Origin: ZC4RG20 sp963782445
GTDB lineage: Bacteria; Pseudomonadota; Gammaproteobacteria; Steroidobacterales; Rariloculaceae
Length of the DNA: 64,000 nt
NCBI GenBank assembly: GCA_963782445.1
Contig: CAWAJM010000001.1
Location: 2,666,001-2,730,000 of the forward strand
Direction of reading: 5' to 3'
A program made the position numbers and the translations under genes. Under the pieces are notes generated by a model. The model saw nothing but the letters and a program-made list of their open reading frames with translations. It did not search any database and had not been told where the DNA came from. This document shows positions 9,433 to 18,267 of the stretch, in pieces; the stretch's first letter is position 1; every line of letters begins with the position of its first letter.

Positions 9433-9448
9433 AGCAACTTTAGTGCCA
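9433..9448 (-). promoter_or_regulatory. Sigma-54 (RpoN) promoter of the epimerase-galE-glycosyltransferase operon
   Basis: On the minus strand this reads TGGCACTAAAGTTGCT. It matches the RpoN consensus TGGCAC-N5-TTGC(A/T) at every conserved base, with the GG and GC elements 10 bases apart. The predicted start of transcription is near 9422, giving a leader of about 60 bases before the ATG at 9364. Orientation and position fit the operon exactly. Confidence 0.75.
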
Positions 9449-9461
9449 GCACACATTCTTG

Positions 9462-9482
9462 GTATGGAGACTGTCTCCATAC
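9462..9482. promoter_or_regulatory. Perfect 10+1+10 palindrome, candidate activator site
   Basis: GTATGGAGAC (9462-9471) and GTCTCCATAC (9473-9482) are exact reverse complements separated by one base. The site lies 14 bases upstream of the sigma-54 promoter of the epimerase operon and 9 bases beyond the stop of the glycosyltransferase gene. It could bind a sigma-54 enhancer-binding activator. A role as a terminator hairpin is unlikely, since a one-base loop cannot form and there is no T tract. Confidence 0.55.
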
Positions 9483-9491
9483 GGCGACAGA

Positions 9492-10664
9492 TTATCGAAG
9501 GCCGACATCTGCGAGCAGCTTCGCGCCGATCATGGGGGCGGCGAAGCACTCTTCGGCGATGCGCCGCGCAGCGCGGCAGTGCCGCTCGTAGTCGGCATTG
9601 ATCCTGTTCACGGCTTCCACGGCGTCTTCGAGCGTCGCGATACCGAACAAACCCTCGCCCGTGGGAAGAACGTTCGAAAAGCCCGTGTCCTGCGTAACGA
9701 CGGGTTTGCCGGTCGCGAGATAACAAGCATCGCGTTCGCTGAACCAGCCGCTTCGCATGCGGATATTTTGATCTTTTGCCACGCCGAACTCGGCGCGGGA
9801 ACGGCGGAAGTAATCCGGATAGGTGCCGAAAACATCGAGCGACATCTCGAGCGGCGAACGCGTTTTCCAGCCGTATGTTTCGATCCGCCGGCGATCTTCC
9901 TCCTTATCGAAATTCAGCGCGAGCTCGAACGCCTGGCGTACGCGGCTCGGCAGCTCGAGAAATTTTTCCCATTCGTGATGTTTGCTCCACCTGTAGGTTT
10001 CGCCGCGATATTCGACGTCGCTGCCGCTTTGCCTGTAGTTGCCGATGGTCGTGAAATGCTCGGCGTGCGCATTGAAGCGCAGGGGCCAAAGCTCCAGATC
10101 GATGGGCTGGCGCGAAGACTTGAATTGGCGTCCGCACAACGGCACACCGCAGTCCGGGGCGCCGTAATTCTCCCCGTACGTCACGAGCGTGTGGTGGGAA
10201 TCGAACGCGGCGCGCGTGTGCTCGTCGCCATTGGCCAGGCGCAATTCGGCAGTCACCGGGTCCGTCTCGACGTATACCCGCAACGGCGCCCGCAGCTGCT
10301 CTTCGCGCAGGTCCGTGGCGCCGACGATGTTCAGCAGCGCATCGCACGACGCGTACAGTGCGTCCAGCTTCTTCGGAGCCATGCCCCAGCAAGCACCGTC
10401 GAGGCCGTGGATTCGGAATGCCCAACGGCCGGACAGCCCGATCCGGGCCATCGCCTTCTCCAAATGGCGGATCGCGTAGGCCGCGTCGGCCGTGACCGTA
10501 TTTTCGACAGGATCGTATGGCCATGCCGGATCGTCTTCGACGTACCAGACTTCGTGGCCATGAGCGGCCAGGGCCCGGAGCCAGTTCAGGTACAGCCAGG
10601 TCTGGCCGCCGAAAGGGCAGCGCCCCATCATGCCGAGCACGACGAGTTTGAGTTTTCCGGGCAT
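9492..10664 (-). CDS. GT-B-like glycosyltransferase
   Basis: About 390 residues. The N-terminal part (VVLGMMGRCPFGGQTWLYL, then LRALAAHGHEVWYVED) looks like a GT-B acceptor-side Rossmann fold. The C-terminal part has RSGWFSERDACYLATGKPVV followed by TQDTGFS and GEGLFGI, which resembles the nucleotide-sugar-binding half of GT4-type enzymes. The final helix (VNRINADYERHCRAARRIAEE) is also typical. I chose ATG 10664 because AGAAGG lies upstream at good spacing; ATG 10706 falls inside a large inverted repeat and lacks a ribosome site. It is monocistronic or first in line, with a 127-base gap before the epimerase operon. The donor and acceptor sugars cannot be told from sequence. Confidence 0.75.
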   Translation of the reverse strand: MPGKLKLVVLGMMGRCPFGGQTWLYLNWLRALAAHGHEVWYVEDDPAWPYDPVENTVTADAAYAIRHLEKAMARIGLSGRWAFRIHGLDGACWGMAPKKLDALYASCDALLNIVGATDLREEQLRAPLRVYVETDPVTAELRLANGDEHTRAAFDSHHTLVTYGENYGAPDCGVPLCGRQFKSSRQPIDLELWPLRFNAHAEHFTTIGNYRQSGSDVEYRGETYRWSKHHEWEKFLELPSRVRQAFELALNFDKEEDRRRIETYGWKTRSPLEMSLDVFGTYPDYFRRSRAEFGVAKDQNIRMRSGWFSERDACYLATGKPVVTQDTGFSNVLPTGEGLFGIATLEDAVEAVNRINADYERHCRAARRIAEECFAAPMIGAKLLADVGLR

Positions 10665-10698
10665 TCCGCCTGCCTTCTTTTGCGGTCGGAGCTGGACG

Positions 10699-10734
10699 AC
10701 GTCCATTGTGGCCCGCCGTGGCCGCAATGGACGT
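10699..10734. promoter_or_regulatory. 14-bp inverted repeat in the leader of the glycosyltransferase gene
   Basis: ACGTCCATTGTGGC (10699-10712) and GCCGCAATGGACGT (10721-10734) pair over 14 bases with a single mismatch (T.G in RNA) around an 8-base loop. The centre is about 50 bases upstream of the chosen start at 10664. It could be an operator or an RNA leader hairpin of the glycosyltransferase transcript. There is no T run, so it is not an obvious terminator. Confidence 0.5.
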
Positions 10735-10895
10735 AGGGGGGATTACGCATCCTTCGCCAAGACGAGCCCGCCGCGCAGCGGTGCGTCCTTTAAGGCTGAG
10801 CCAAAAGGCCGCTGCAAGCGCGGGGAAGCAGTCCCGCCCATATGAATGGCCAGGCCCCGGCGGCGGCGCACGAGCGATGCCCCGGGCCCGGGGCT

Positions 10896-11555
10896 TCAGC
10901 TTTCCTTCTTAGTTTGCAGAGAGTGGTACTTCAACAGACGGCGCGCCTCATCGAGCCGCTTGCCCGCACCGACGAGGCTGCGGATCTCCTCTTCGGCGCG
11001 CTCGATGGCCTCCGCGGCCTCCAGCACCTCGTCCTCCCTCGCTTTGGGGATGACGACGACGCCGTCCGCATCGCCGCGCAGCAGATCGCCCGGCAACACG
11101 CGCGCCTCGCCGATCGTGACCGGGACTTGTTCGGCGTCGACCTGCACGCGATCCTTACCCGTCCGCATTGAATAGCTGCGGCTGTAGATCGGGTAGCCGA
11201 GATCGAGGCTCAACTGCGTGTCCCGGTTGGCACCGTCGATGACCGTACCCGCGAGCCCGTTGCGATGTGCAACGAACGTCAGAATGTCTCCCCAAACCGT
11301 CGCGTCCTCGCGGCCACCGTTGTCGAGCACGACGACCGTGCCCGGCTCCAGATCGTCGATGTAATCGCCGACCGTGCCGGGTTTCGCGGCGTCTTTGGGC
11401 CCATAGAGCACCGTGTAGGCGCGACCCGTCATGCGGAACCGCGGGTCGCGCGGCTTGATCCCCAGACATTGCCCGGCGATTCCCAGCCGATCCAGGGCGT
11501 CACTGATCGTGGCGGTATCCAGGCGGGCCGCGCGTTCGAGGTTCGCATCGTTCAC
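10896..11555 (-). CDS. RraA / HMG-aldolase family protein
   Basis: A 219-residue member of the RraA-like superfamily. Family motifs are visible: TATISDALDRLG near the N-terminus, GDYIDDLEPGTVVVLDNGG, then AHRNGLAGTVIDGANRD, and GDLLRGDADGVVVIP near residue 165. The D-rich loop after GTVIDGANRD is where divalent metal binds in the 4-hydroxy-4-methyl-2-oxoglutarate/oxaloacetate-type aldolases. The protein is longer than E. coli RraA (161 residues) because of a C-terminal helical tail rich in E, R and K. The aldolase group is therefore more likely than a true RNase E inhibitor. It stands alone between the glycosyltransferase and the flippase on the same strand, and its link to the polysaccharide locus is not obvious. 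Confidence 0.82.
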   Translation of the reverse strand: MNDANLERAARLDTATISDALDRLGIAGQCLGIKPRDPRFRMTGRAYTVLYGPKDAAKPGTVGDYIDDLEPGTVVVLDNGGREDATVWGDILTFVAHRNGLAGTVIDGANRDTQLSLDLGYPIYSRSYSMRTGKDRVQVDAEQVPVTIGEARVLPGDLLRGDADGVVVIPKAREDEVLEAAEAIERAEEEIRSLVGAGKRLDEARRLLKYHSLQTKKES

Positions 11556-11929
11556 AGGGTGTTCTTGGGATTCTGCTGCAGGACCTTAGAATTTTGCCCG
11601 TTTCCGCTTCCCTGAGCCAACTCGTGCTCGCAGCCCCGGGTTCGCCGCCGGCCACGGGAATCACCAAGATTTGGAATCGTGGATTCCAGATATGGAATAG
11701 CGCGAGCAAATCAAATTTTGCGGGCCCGCTGAGGGAGCGAACAGCAACGGGCTGAATCGCGAGTGCCAATCGCCGCGCGTCTTGCGCGCGCTGTTGCGGT
11801 GCGGATTTCCGTCAGTACGCTCATCGAAAAGAGCTTCGTCGCAGAACCGGCCCACTTGCGAGGGAATACAAGATGGCGAACAACACTGCACTCCTCGGCG
11901 GAGCAGCGCACCGCAGCAGGTGCGATTTC
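11556..11929. other. Intergenic region without a gene
   Basis: This 374-base stretch separates the flippase gene from the RraA-family gene. No convincing reading frame is present. It is locally richer in A+T around 11660-11720 and contains an inverted repeat, listed separately, so it probably holds the promoter or terminator signals of its neighbours. Confidence 0.6.
11672..11688. promoter_or_regulatory. Perfect 7+3+7 inverted repeat, candidate operator
   Basis: TGGAATC and GATTCCA flank GTG, and a further TGGAAT half-site follows at about 11693. The spacing of half-sites on one DNA face suggests a protein-binding site upstream of the RraA-family gene or downstream of the flippase gene. No regulator for it is visible. 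Confidence 0.35.
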
Positions 11930-13474
11930 CTATGCGGCCTGCTTCAACAAGCCGACCCGGGACAGCCATTGCCGCTCCCTGCCGCGCGACAGCGATGCGA
12001 GAATCGCGCGATCGGAGGGCGCGATCGCGCCACTGCGTATGAAGACGAGCACGGCCAGCGTGCACACGACGCCTCCGAGCGCCAGCTGCCCGATCATCGG
12101 TCCGCCGAGAGCGACCTTGAGGCCATAGCAAGTCGCGATGGCCGCAGCCCAGATGGCAACGCCGTTGAGCACGGCAGCCCAGCCATTCGTCCACCTGGCC
12201 CGCCCGCGAACCTGCCACCAAATGAGCAGATTCTTGAAGACATTGGCGGAACCCGTGGCGAACGCGGCACCGTAAAGACCCGCGATCGGCAGCAGCGCGA
12301 GCATCGCGAGCACGTTGTAAATCAGAAACACCTTGCTGACGAGCAGGATGAGCGGCTTCTCCTCGTACTGGGCCACGAGCGTCGCGGGCGTCGCGACGAC
12401 GTTCAGCACGGAGAAAGCGACGACGAGCGGCAGAAGCCAGGAGTATTCGACGTACTTGCCGCCGAAGACGACTTGCACGATCTCGGCGTGGTAGACGAGG
12501 CTGTAGGCCAACACGGGCCATCGCACGACGAGGCTCGTGTTCATCAGTAACGTATAGTAGCGGGGCAACTGGCGGTCGGCTTCGGCCGGCGGCACGGCGA
12601 AAAACATCGGCTGAATGACGTTCTGAAAGATGCTCGTCGGCATGAGCTGCGCGGTCATGATGCTCAGACGGTTGTAGAACGAATAGACGGCCACGGCGAC
12701 CGGACTCAGAAAGGCCGCGATGAAGAAGTTGTCGGATTGCACTCCGAGCACGAAGGTCCCGGCGTCGTTGAAGTTATTGTACAGGCCGTATTTGAACAGG
12801 CGCTTGCGTTCGGACCGATCGGGCCAGTAACGCTCGGCGGTCCAGCCGGTAAGACAGGCTCGGCGATAGGCGATGCTCAGGAACACGTAGCAGACGAAAT
12901 AGGCCGAGGCATCGGCCACGATCGCGTGCACGAGCGTAAAGGAACCGAAGAAGTACAGGCCGCCGTAGGCGATCAGCTTCGAGATGGATAGAACGGCCAT
13001 CGATCCGACGCTGTAGCGGTGCAGCATGTGAGCGGCGAGGGAAAGTTGCAGCAGGCGCGTCTGGAAGAACAACAGCACGACGGCTCCGAATACGATGAAC
13101 TGCATTCGGTAGTCGGCCAGGCCGAACAGAGGAGCGAAGTAATTCCAGGCGAGGAGTATCACGCCGAGCACGGCGAGATTGGAGAGGACGCGCGCCACGG
13201 CAATGCATTTGACGAGCCAATGGGCGGCCGACTTTTTGTTCGCCTGGAGATATTCCGGCTGATACCGCCGCAGCGTCTGTTCCAGCCCGAACGAGGCAAC
13301 TGTGCTCACCACGGGTATGAAGGCGTAGAGCAGGTTGAAGACGCCGAAATCCTCCTTACCGAGGCCGCGCACGAGAACCACATAGGCGGCCATGGAGGCG
13401 ACTTGGGACACGCTGCGGAACGAGGCAGTGTGGATCAGGGACTTCCGGGCGCTGGCCGGTGTGTACAAAGACAT
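11930..13474 (-). CDS. Wzx-like polysaccharide flippase (MOP/MATE superfamily)
   Basis: About 514 residues with repeated hydrophobic segments along its whole length, consistent with 12-14 transmembrane helices. Examples are VASMAAYVVLVRGLG, NLAVLGVILLAWNYF, SPVAVAVYSFYNR, WLLPLVVAFSVLNVVATPATL and MIGQLALGGVVCTLAVLVFI. The N-terminal pattern (LGKEDFGVFNLLYAFIPVVS) and the mid-protein YSFYNRLS are typical of Wzx/RfbX-type flippases, which move undecaprenyl-linked oligosaccharides across the inner membrane. ATG 13474 was chosen because GGAAAG lies 9 bases upstream; the frame extends to 13552 with an arginine-rich unlikely leader. It would work with the epimerases and glycosyltransferases nearby. 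No Wzy polymerase is in the window. Confidence 0.85.
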   Translation of the reverse strand: MSLYTPASARKSLIHTASFRSVSQVASMAAYVVLVRGLGKEDFGVFNLLYAFIPVVSTVASFGLEQTLRRYQPEYLQANKKSAAHWLVKCIAVARVLSNLAVLGVILLAWNYFAPLFGLADYRMQFIVFGAVVLLFFQTRLLQLSLAAHMLHRYSVGSMAVLSISKLIAYGGLYFFGSFTLVHAIVADASAYFVCYVFLSIAYRRACLTGWTAERYWPDRSERKRLFKYGLYNNFNDAGTFVLGVQSDNFFIAAFLSPVAVAVYSFYNRLSIMTAQLMPTSIFQNVIQPMFFAVPPAEADRQLPRYYTLLMNTSLVVRWPVLAYSLVYHAEIVQVVFGGKYVEYSWLLPLVVAFSVLNVVATPATLVAQYEEKPLILLVSKVFLIYNVLAMLALLPIAGLYGAAFATGSANVFKNLLIWWQVRGRARWTNGWAAVLNGVAIWAAAIATCYGLKVALGGPMIGQLALGGVVCTLAVLVFIRSGAIAPSDRAILASLSRGRERQWLSRVGLLKQAA

Positions 13475-13703
13475 GTTCGCTTTCCAGTGCGAGCCCGGCC
13501 GCGCAGGCTGCCGCCGGCGTACCGGCGCACGCAGCCGCCGGCTTCCCGACATCTACTTTCCGTTCAAGCGGTTGCGCATGCAGGCGCACCGACGCCTCCT
13601 AGCATAAGAGGCGCGCATCGCGCGGAGACATAGGGGCGTCTACCCAACCGCTCGGGCGGGCACGGCCGCGAACGCCGGCCTCATGGTCGGCGGTTCGAGG
13701 GCC

Positions 13704-15737
13704 TCAAGCGAAGCCGCGTCTTCGGAGCAGCGCCGCGACTTCGGGGTCCCGCCCTCGGAACCGGCGATAGGCATGCGCCGGATCGACCGTGTTGCCGACG
13801 GCCAGCACCTCTTCCCGGAAGCGGGCCGCCAAAGCCGCGTCGTAAAGATCCCCGGTCGTTTCGAATGCCTCGACGGCATCCGCCACGAGCGCATCGGCCC
13901 AAAGGTAGCTGTAATACCCGGCGGCGTAGCTTTCGCTCGAAAACACGTGCGCAAACTGCGGAATCCGGTGGCGCATGGCGATCTGCGGGGGGCTCTTCAG
14001 CTCGGCCAGCGTTGCGCGCTCGAATTCGCGCAGGTCGACCTCGGCACCCGCCAACAGGTGCAGCTTCATGTCCACGATCGCCGAGGCCAGAAACTCGACG
14101 CTGCGAAACCCTTGGTTGAAGTGCTTCGTCTTCTCGAGCCTTTCGATGAGTGCACGCGGAATCGGACGGCCGTCGCGGTCCTTCAAATGCCGCAGGACTT
14201 CGGGCGTTTCGAGATACCGCTCGTGAAATTGCGAGGGAAACTCGACGAAGTCCCGCGTCGTGTTCGTACCGGAAAGCGACGGATACGTGACGTCCGAAGT
14301 CAAGCCGTGCAAGGCGTGACCGAACTCATGGAACATCGTAACCGCGTCATCCCAGGAGATCAGAATCGGCTCCCCCGGCTTGCCCTTGATGAAGTTTGCG
14401 TTGTTCGAGACGATCGGCAGCACGTGGTCCGCGTGGATCTTGCTCTGATCGCGATACTCACTCATCCATGCCCCGGAGAGCTTGCCGGGCCGCGCGTAGG
14501 GATCGAAGTACCAGAGGCCGACGACGTCGCCGCCGCGCGTGACCCGATACACGGACACGTCCGGGTGATAGACGGGCACCTCGGCGAGCGGCTCGAACCG
14601 ATAGCCGTAAAGCCTTGCGGCCGCCTCGAACATGGCCTCGCGGATGCGCTCGAGCTGCAGGTACGGCTTCAGCGCATCCATATCGAAATCGTAGCGAGCC
14701 AGCCGCATGCGCTCGGCGTAGTAGCGGTAGTCCCAGGGTTGAATTTCGAAGTCCCCGCCTTCGCGCGCCACGATCTCCTGCATCTCGGCCACATCCTTGT
14801 GCGCTTGAGTCACGGCGGGCCGCCAAACCTCGAGCATGAGCTCCATCGCGGCCTCGGGCGTCTTGGCCATCGTGTCGGCGAGGCGCCAGTGGGCGAAGCT
14901 CGCATAGCCGAGCACGCTCGCACGCTCGGCGCGAAGCGCGAGAATTTCCTGGGCGATGGCGTTGTTGTCGTTGTCGTTGCCGAGATCGCCGCGAGAGGAC
15001 CAGATGCGAAACGCGCGCTCGCGCAGCTCCCGGACGGGCGAGTACGTCAGGAACGGCTCCATCGAGGAGCGCGTGTTGGCGATGACCCACTTACCCGCGA
15101 GCCCGCGCGCGGCCGCTTCGACGGCGGCCGCCTCGACCATGGATTCCGGTAGGCCGGCCAGGTGCGCGCGGTCCTCGATGACGAGGCACTGCTGCTCTTC
15201 GTCGGCGAGCACATTCTGCGAGAAACGCGTGTAGAGCGCCGCCAAGCGCTGATTGATAGCCGCCACGCGTTGCTTGTCCGCCGCGCCCAAGCGTGCGCCG
15301 TTCAGTACGAAACGCGTGCGGTGATACCACGCAAGCCGCTGCTGTTCCGCCGAGAGCCCTGTCTCCGCCCTGCTCTCGTAGACCGACTCGATGCGGGCGA
15401 ACAGTTTCGTATTCTGAACGACCTCGTCGTCGAACGCCGCGAGGAGGGTCGTGACCTCGCCTTCGATCTTTTGGAACTCGGGGCTGCTCATCGTGCTCGC
15501 CCAGACCCAGAAGACCGTCAACACCCGCCGCAGCGGCTCGCCCGCGCGCTCCATGGCCGCCAGAGTATTCTCGAACGTCGGGGCACGCGGGTCTTCCGCG
15601 ATGGCTGCCAGCTCCTCGCGCTTCGCCCGTACGGCTTGGTCGATGGCCGGCTTGAGGTCGGCGAGCTCGACCCGGTCGAACGGTGGGAGGCCGCCGAAGG
15701 GCCCTTTCCATGTTTCGAGCAGCAAGCGACCTTCCAT
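13704..15737 (-). CDS. dcp: Peptidyl-dipeptidase Dcp (M3 metallopeptidase)
   Basis: A 677-residue zinc metallopeptidase of family M3A, close to the usual Dcp length. The zinc site FHEFGHALHG (about residue 455) supplies the HExxH ligands and catalytic glutamate. The surrounding SLSGTNTTRDFVEFPSQ and SYAAGYYSYLWADALVADA are diagnostic for M3 enzymes. The N-terminal FENTLAAMERAGEPL and the middle DTMAKTPEAAMELM match Dcp better than oligopeptidase A. It removes C-terminal dipeptides from oligopeptides. No signal peptide is present, so it is probably cytoplasmic. It is flanked by 150-230 bases of non-coding DNA on both sides and appears monocistronic. Confidence 0.93.
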   Translation of the reverse strand: MEGRLLLETWKGPFGGLPPFDRVELADLKPAIDQAVRAKREELAAIAEDPRAPTFENTLAAMERAGEPLRRVLTVFWVWASTMSSPEFQKIEGEVTTLLAAFDDEVVQNTKLFARIESVYESRAETGLSAEQQRLAWYHRTRFVLNGARLGAADKQRVAAINQRLAALYTRFSQNVLADEEQQCLVIEDRAHLAGLPESMVEAAAVEAAARGLAGKWVIANTRSSMEPFLTYSPVRELRERAFRIWSSRGDLGNDNDNNAIAQEILALRAERASVLGYASFAHWRLADTMAKTPEAAMELMLEVWRPAVTQAHKDVAEMQEIVAREGGDFEIQPWDYRYYAERMRLARYDFDMDALKPYLQLERIREAMFEAAARLYGYRFEPLAEVPVYHPDVSVYRVTRGGDVVGLWYFDPYARPGKLSGAWMSEYRDQSKIHADHVLPIVSNNANFIKGKPGEPILISWDDAVTMFHEFGHALHGLTSDVTYPSLSGTNTTRDFVEFPSQFHERYLETPEVLRHLKDRDGRPIPRALIERLEKTKHFNQGFRSVEFLASAIVDMKLHLLAGAEVDLREFERATLAELKSPPQIAMRHRIPQFAHVFSSESYAAGYYSYLWADALVADAVEAFETTGDLYDAALAARFREEVLAVGNTVDPAHAYRRFRGRDPEVAALLRRRGFA

Positions 15738-15894
15738 GCCTGTCCCTGTCTCGCCTAAGCAAACGAACTACGCAGAAACGCGAAGTTTACCGACTTTGCT
15801 CGTCGAAGACAGAGCTCGGCGCCGCCCAAATCCTTCGCTGGACCCGCTCGCTCCTCATTCCGAGGAGTGCGTCACACGGTTCCGCCGGAGCCGC

Positions 15895-18267
15895 CTACAC
15901 CTCGGCCGCCCGAAGCGCCGCCAGCACGCGCTCCTTGCGAAACGGCGGCCGCCGCAAGCGCACACCCGTGGCGTCGTAGACGGCATTGGCGACGGCCGCG
16001 ATGACCGGCTTGTGGCTCGCCTCGCCGGCGCCGTAGGGCGGCAGATCGGGGCGCCCGGGCTTTGGGTCGCCATTGACGAGCACGACGTCGATGGTTTCGG
16101 GCGTGTCGGCGTGGCGCAGGCTCGGATGAGACACCCAGTCGACGCTCGTGACCTTCTCGGCATCGAAGCGGACCTCTTCCCACAACGCCCGGCTCAGCCC
16201 ATGCAGCGTGCCGCACTCGATCGTGCGGCGCAGGCCCTCCGGATTGATGACCAAGCCGCAATCGTGAGCGCAGACGAGGCGTTTCACCCAGACGCGCCCG
16301 GTCTTGCGGTCGACTTCGACCTCGGCGATCGTCGCGACGACGGTGTTGTTCCGGTAGGTGTAGGCCAGGCCGCGCCCGGTGAGGATCGGGCCCGCGCCCC
16401 GCGGTTTCGGCGAGGGCCTCGCGTCCCAGCCGTAAGCCTCGACGGCCGCGCGAACCACGGCCAGGGAACGAGCCCGGCGATAGGCGGCATCCTCGGGGCT
16501 CGCGGCCAGCATATCGAGCCGGAACTGGACGGCATCCGTACGCGCCGCCGCCGCGAGCTCGTCGATGAACGATTCGAAGGCGAACGTCACCTGCGGGCCG
16601 TTGGGGTCGCGCAGGTTGCCGGTTCGCAGCGGCGTCTCCCAAATCCTCGGAAGGCTCACGACGTGGCTCGCCATGCGCCGATTCGGAATGGCGTACAGGA
16701 CCGAGGGCGTCTCCGCCCGGCCTTCGGCCGGCCGCTCGGGCCGCAGGCCCATAAGCTGCGCGATCAAGACCGTACCCGGATCGTTGTAGCCGAGATGGTT
16801 GTAATCGGCGGCGCGAGCGTCGTAGGAAAGTGCCACGACCTTGCCCTGCGCGTCGAGCCCGCCGCGCAGCTTGAACGTATACGCCGGCCCTTTCGTGTCC
16901 CAAGCCGTCTCCTCGTCCCGCATCCACTGCACGCGGACCGGCCTGCCGAGCTCGCGAGCGAGGTACGCCGCTTCGAAGCCGACGTCATCCGCCGCCGTGC
17001 GGCCGTAAACCTGCGGCCCATCCATGTAGAGAACCCGCACGCGCTCCCGGGGCATGCCGAGAAACTTCGCGACGCCGTCGCGCAGTCCGTACGACTTCAT
17101 GTCGTTGGAGTAAATCGTGAGCTGACCGTCGGAGGGGTCGGCCAGTGCATGGGCGGGGCCGATGGCGGTATGCCCTTGGAACGGAACCTCGTACTCGGCC
17201 TCGACGACCCGGTCGGCGCTCGCCAGCGCCGCATCCGGGTTGCCCGCGACCGCCGCTGGGCGGCTCGAGGTCGGCTTCGCGCCGCGCATGTAATCGAATA
17301 GCGCGTCGGACGCCGGGAACGGGGCCTCGGCGGGCGGTATCCACTCGACGCGCAGCTGCCTTGCGGCCTGAATCGCTTGCTCCTCGCGCTCGCAGACCAC
17401 GGCCACGTAGTTGCCCCGGCTCACGACGCGGACGAAACCCGGCATGCCGGCGACGGACGCCTCGTCGACGCGCCGAAGCACGGCCCCTGCGACCGGCGGC
17501 TTGACGTTACGCGCATGCACCATGCCAGGCAGCTTCACGTCCACGGCCCACATGAGCGAGCCGTCGACCTTGGCGGGGATGTCGTAGCGCTGCAGCGGCT
17601 TACCGACGACACGCAACGCTTGCACGGGCTTAACGCGAGCGGTCCCGTGGGTCGCGTCGACGTTACGGCCTGCGAGCGTCACGTCGAACCGCTTGCCGCC
17701 CACGAGCGCGGCATAAGTGACCGACCTCGTCGAGTCAGCCGTGACCGAGACCGTGGCATTGGCGACCGACACCTCGGCGACCGGCACGCCCAAGTGCTCG
17801 GCGGCCAATTCGAGCAGGACGCGGCGGGCTTCGGCCGCGACCCGCCGCATGGGCCAACCGTCGCGCTCGATGGCGTCGGAACCGCCCGAGCCCCCCTGGT
17901 CGGGCGTCGTATCCGTGCGGCCCATGACGAGGCTCGTGGCGTCGTAGGCGATATCGAGCTCGTCGCACATCATTTGCCGGAACGCCGTGCCCGTGCCCTG
18001 ACCGCCGTCCGTCTTGCCGACGAAGAACGTCGCCGTGTTGTCCGGATGGATCACGATCCAGGTGTCGAGCTGGCGGAAATCGGGATCCGGATAGAGGCCG
18101 GAACCGGCGGCCTGTGCAAGCGCGCCGCCGCCGGGCACGGCGCCGATACCGAAGCTCACGACCAGGGCGCCGGACGCCTTGAGGAAAGCCCGGCGGGACG
18201 TGGGGGGATTGACGACGCGCAGCAGCGCCTCTTCGACGGCCGCCGGAAGCTGCAGTGTGCCGTTCAT
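15895..18267 (-). CDS. Molybdopterin-binding subunit of a periplasmic aldehyde/isoquinoline oxidoreductase
   Basis: About 790 residues, the large subunit of a xanthine-oxidase-family hydroxylase of the IorB type. A twin-arginine leader is visible (SRRAFLKASGALVV), so the folded, cofactor-loaded enzyme is exported to the periplasm. Family motifs include GKTDGGQGTGTAFRQM, RVRVLYMDGPQVYGR, VKRLVCAHDCGLVINPEG and the C-terminal PYGAGEASHKPVIAAVANA, which contains the expected active-site glutamate. ATG 18267 overlaps the stop of the iron-sulfur subunit by 4 bases (ATGA), so the subunits are translationally coupled. The frame extends to 18456, but that part is the shadow of the upstream gene. Likely substrates are aldehydes or N-heterocycles; electrons would pass through the 2Fe-2S partner. 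Confidence 0.9.
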   Translation of the reverse strand: MNGTLQLPAAVEEALLRVVNPPTSRRAFLKASGALVVSFGIGAVPGGGALAQAAGSGLYPDPDFRQLDTWIVIHPDNTATFFVGKTDGGQGTGTAFRQMMCDELDIAYDATSLVMGRTDTTPDQGGSGGSDAIERDGWPMRRVAAEARRVLLELAAEHLGVPVAEVSVANATVSVTADSTRSVTYAALVGGKRFDVTLAGRNVDATHGTARVKPVQALRVVGKPLQRYDIPAKVDGSLMWAVDVKLPGMVHARNVKPPVAGAVLRRVDEASVAGMPGFVRVVSRGNYVAVVCEREEQAIQAARQLRVEWIPPAEAPFPASDALFDYMRGAKPTSSRPAAVAGNPDAALASADRVVEAEYEVPFQGHTAIGPAHALADPSDGQLTIYSNDMKSYGLRDGVAKFLGMPRERVRVLYMDGPQVYGRTAADDVGFEAAYLARELGRPVRVQWMRDEETAWDTKGPAYTFKLRGGLDAQGKVVALSYDARAADYNHLGYNDPGTVLIAQLMGLRPERPAEGRAETPSVLYAIPNRRMASHVVSLPRIWETPLRTGNLRDPNGPQVTFAFESFIDELAAAARTDAVQFRLDMLAASPEDAAYRRARSLAVVRAAVEAYGWDARPSPKPRGAGPILTGRGLAYTYRNNTVVATIAEVEVDRKTGRVWVKRLVCAHDCGLVINPEGLRRTIECGTLHGLSRALWEEVRFDAEKVTSVDWVSHPSLRHADTPETIDVVLVNGDPKPGRPDLPPYGAGEASHKPVIAAVANAVYDATGVRLRRPPFRKERVLAALRAAEV

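Noticed and set aside
13512..13527. CGCCGG-CGTA-CCGGCG inverted repeat upstream of the flippase gene
   Set aside because: Six-base GC-only arms are expected by chance in DNA of this composition, and the position does not match a promoter.
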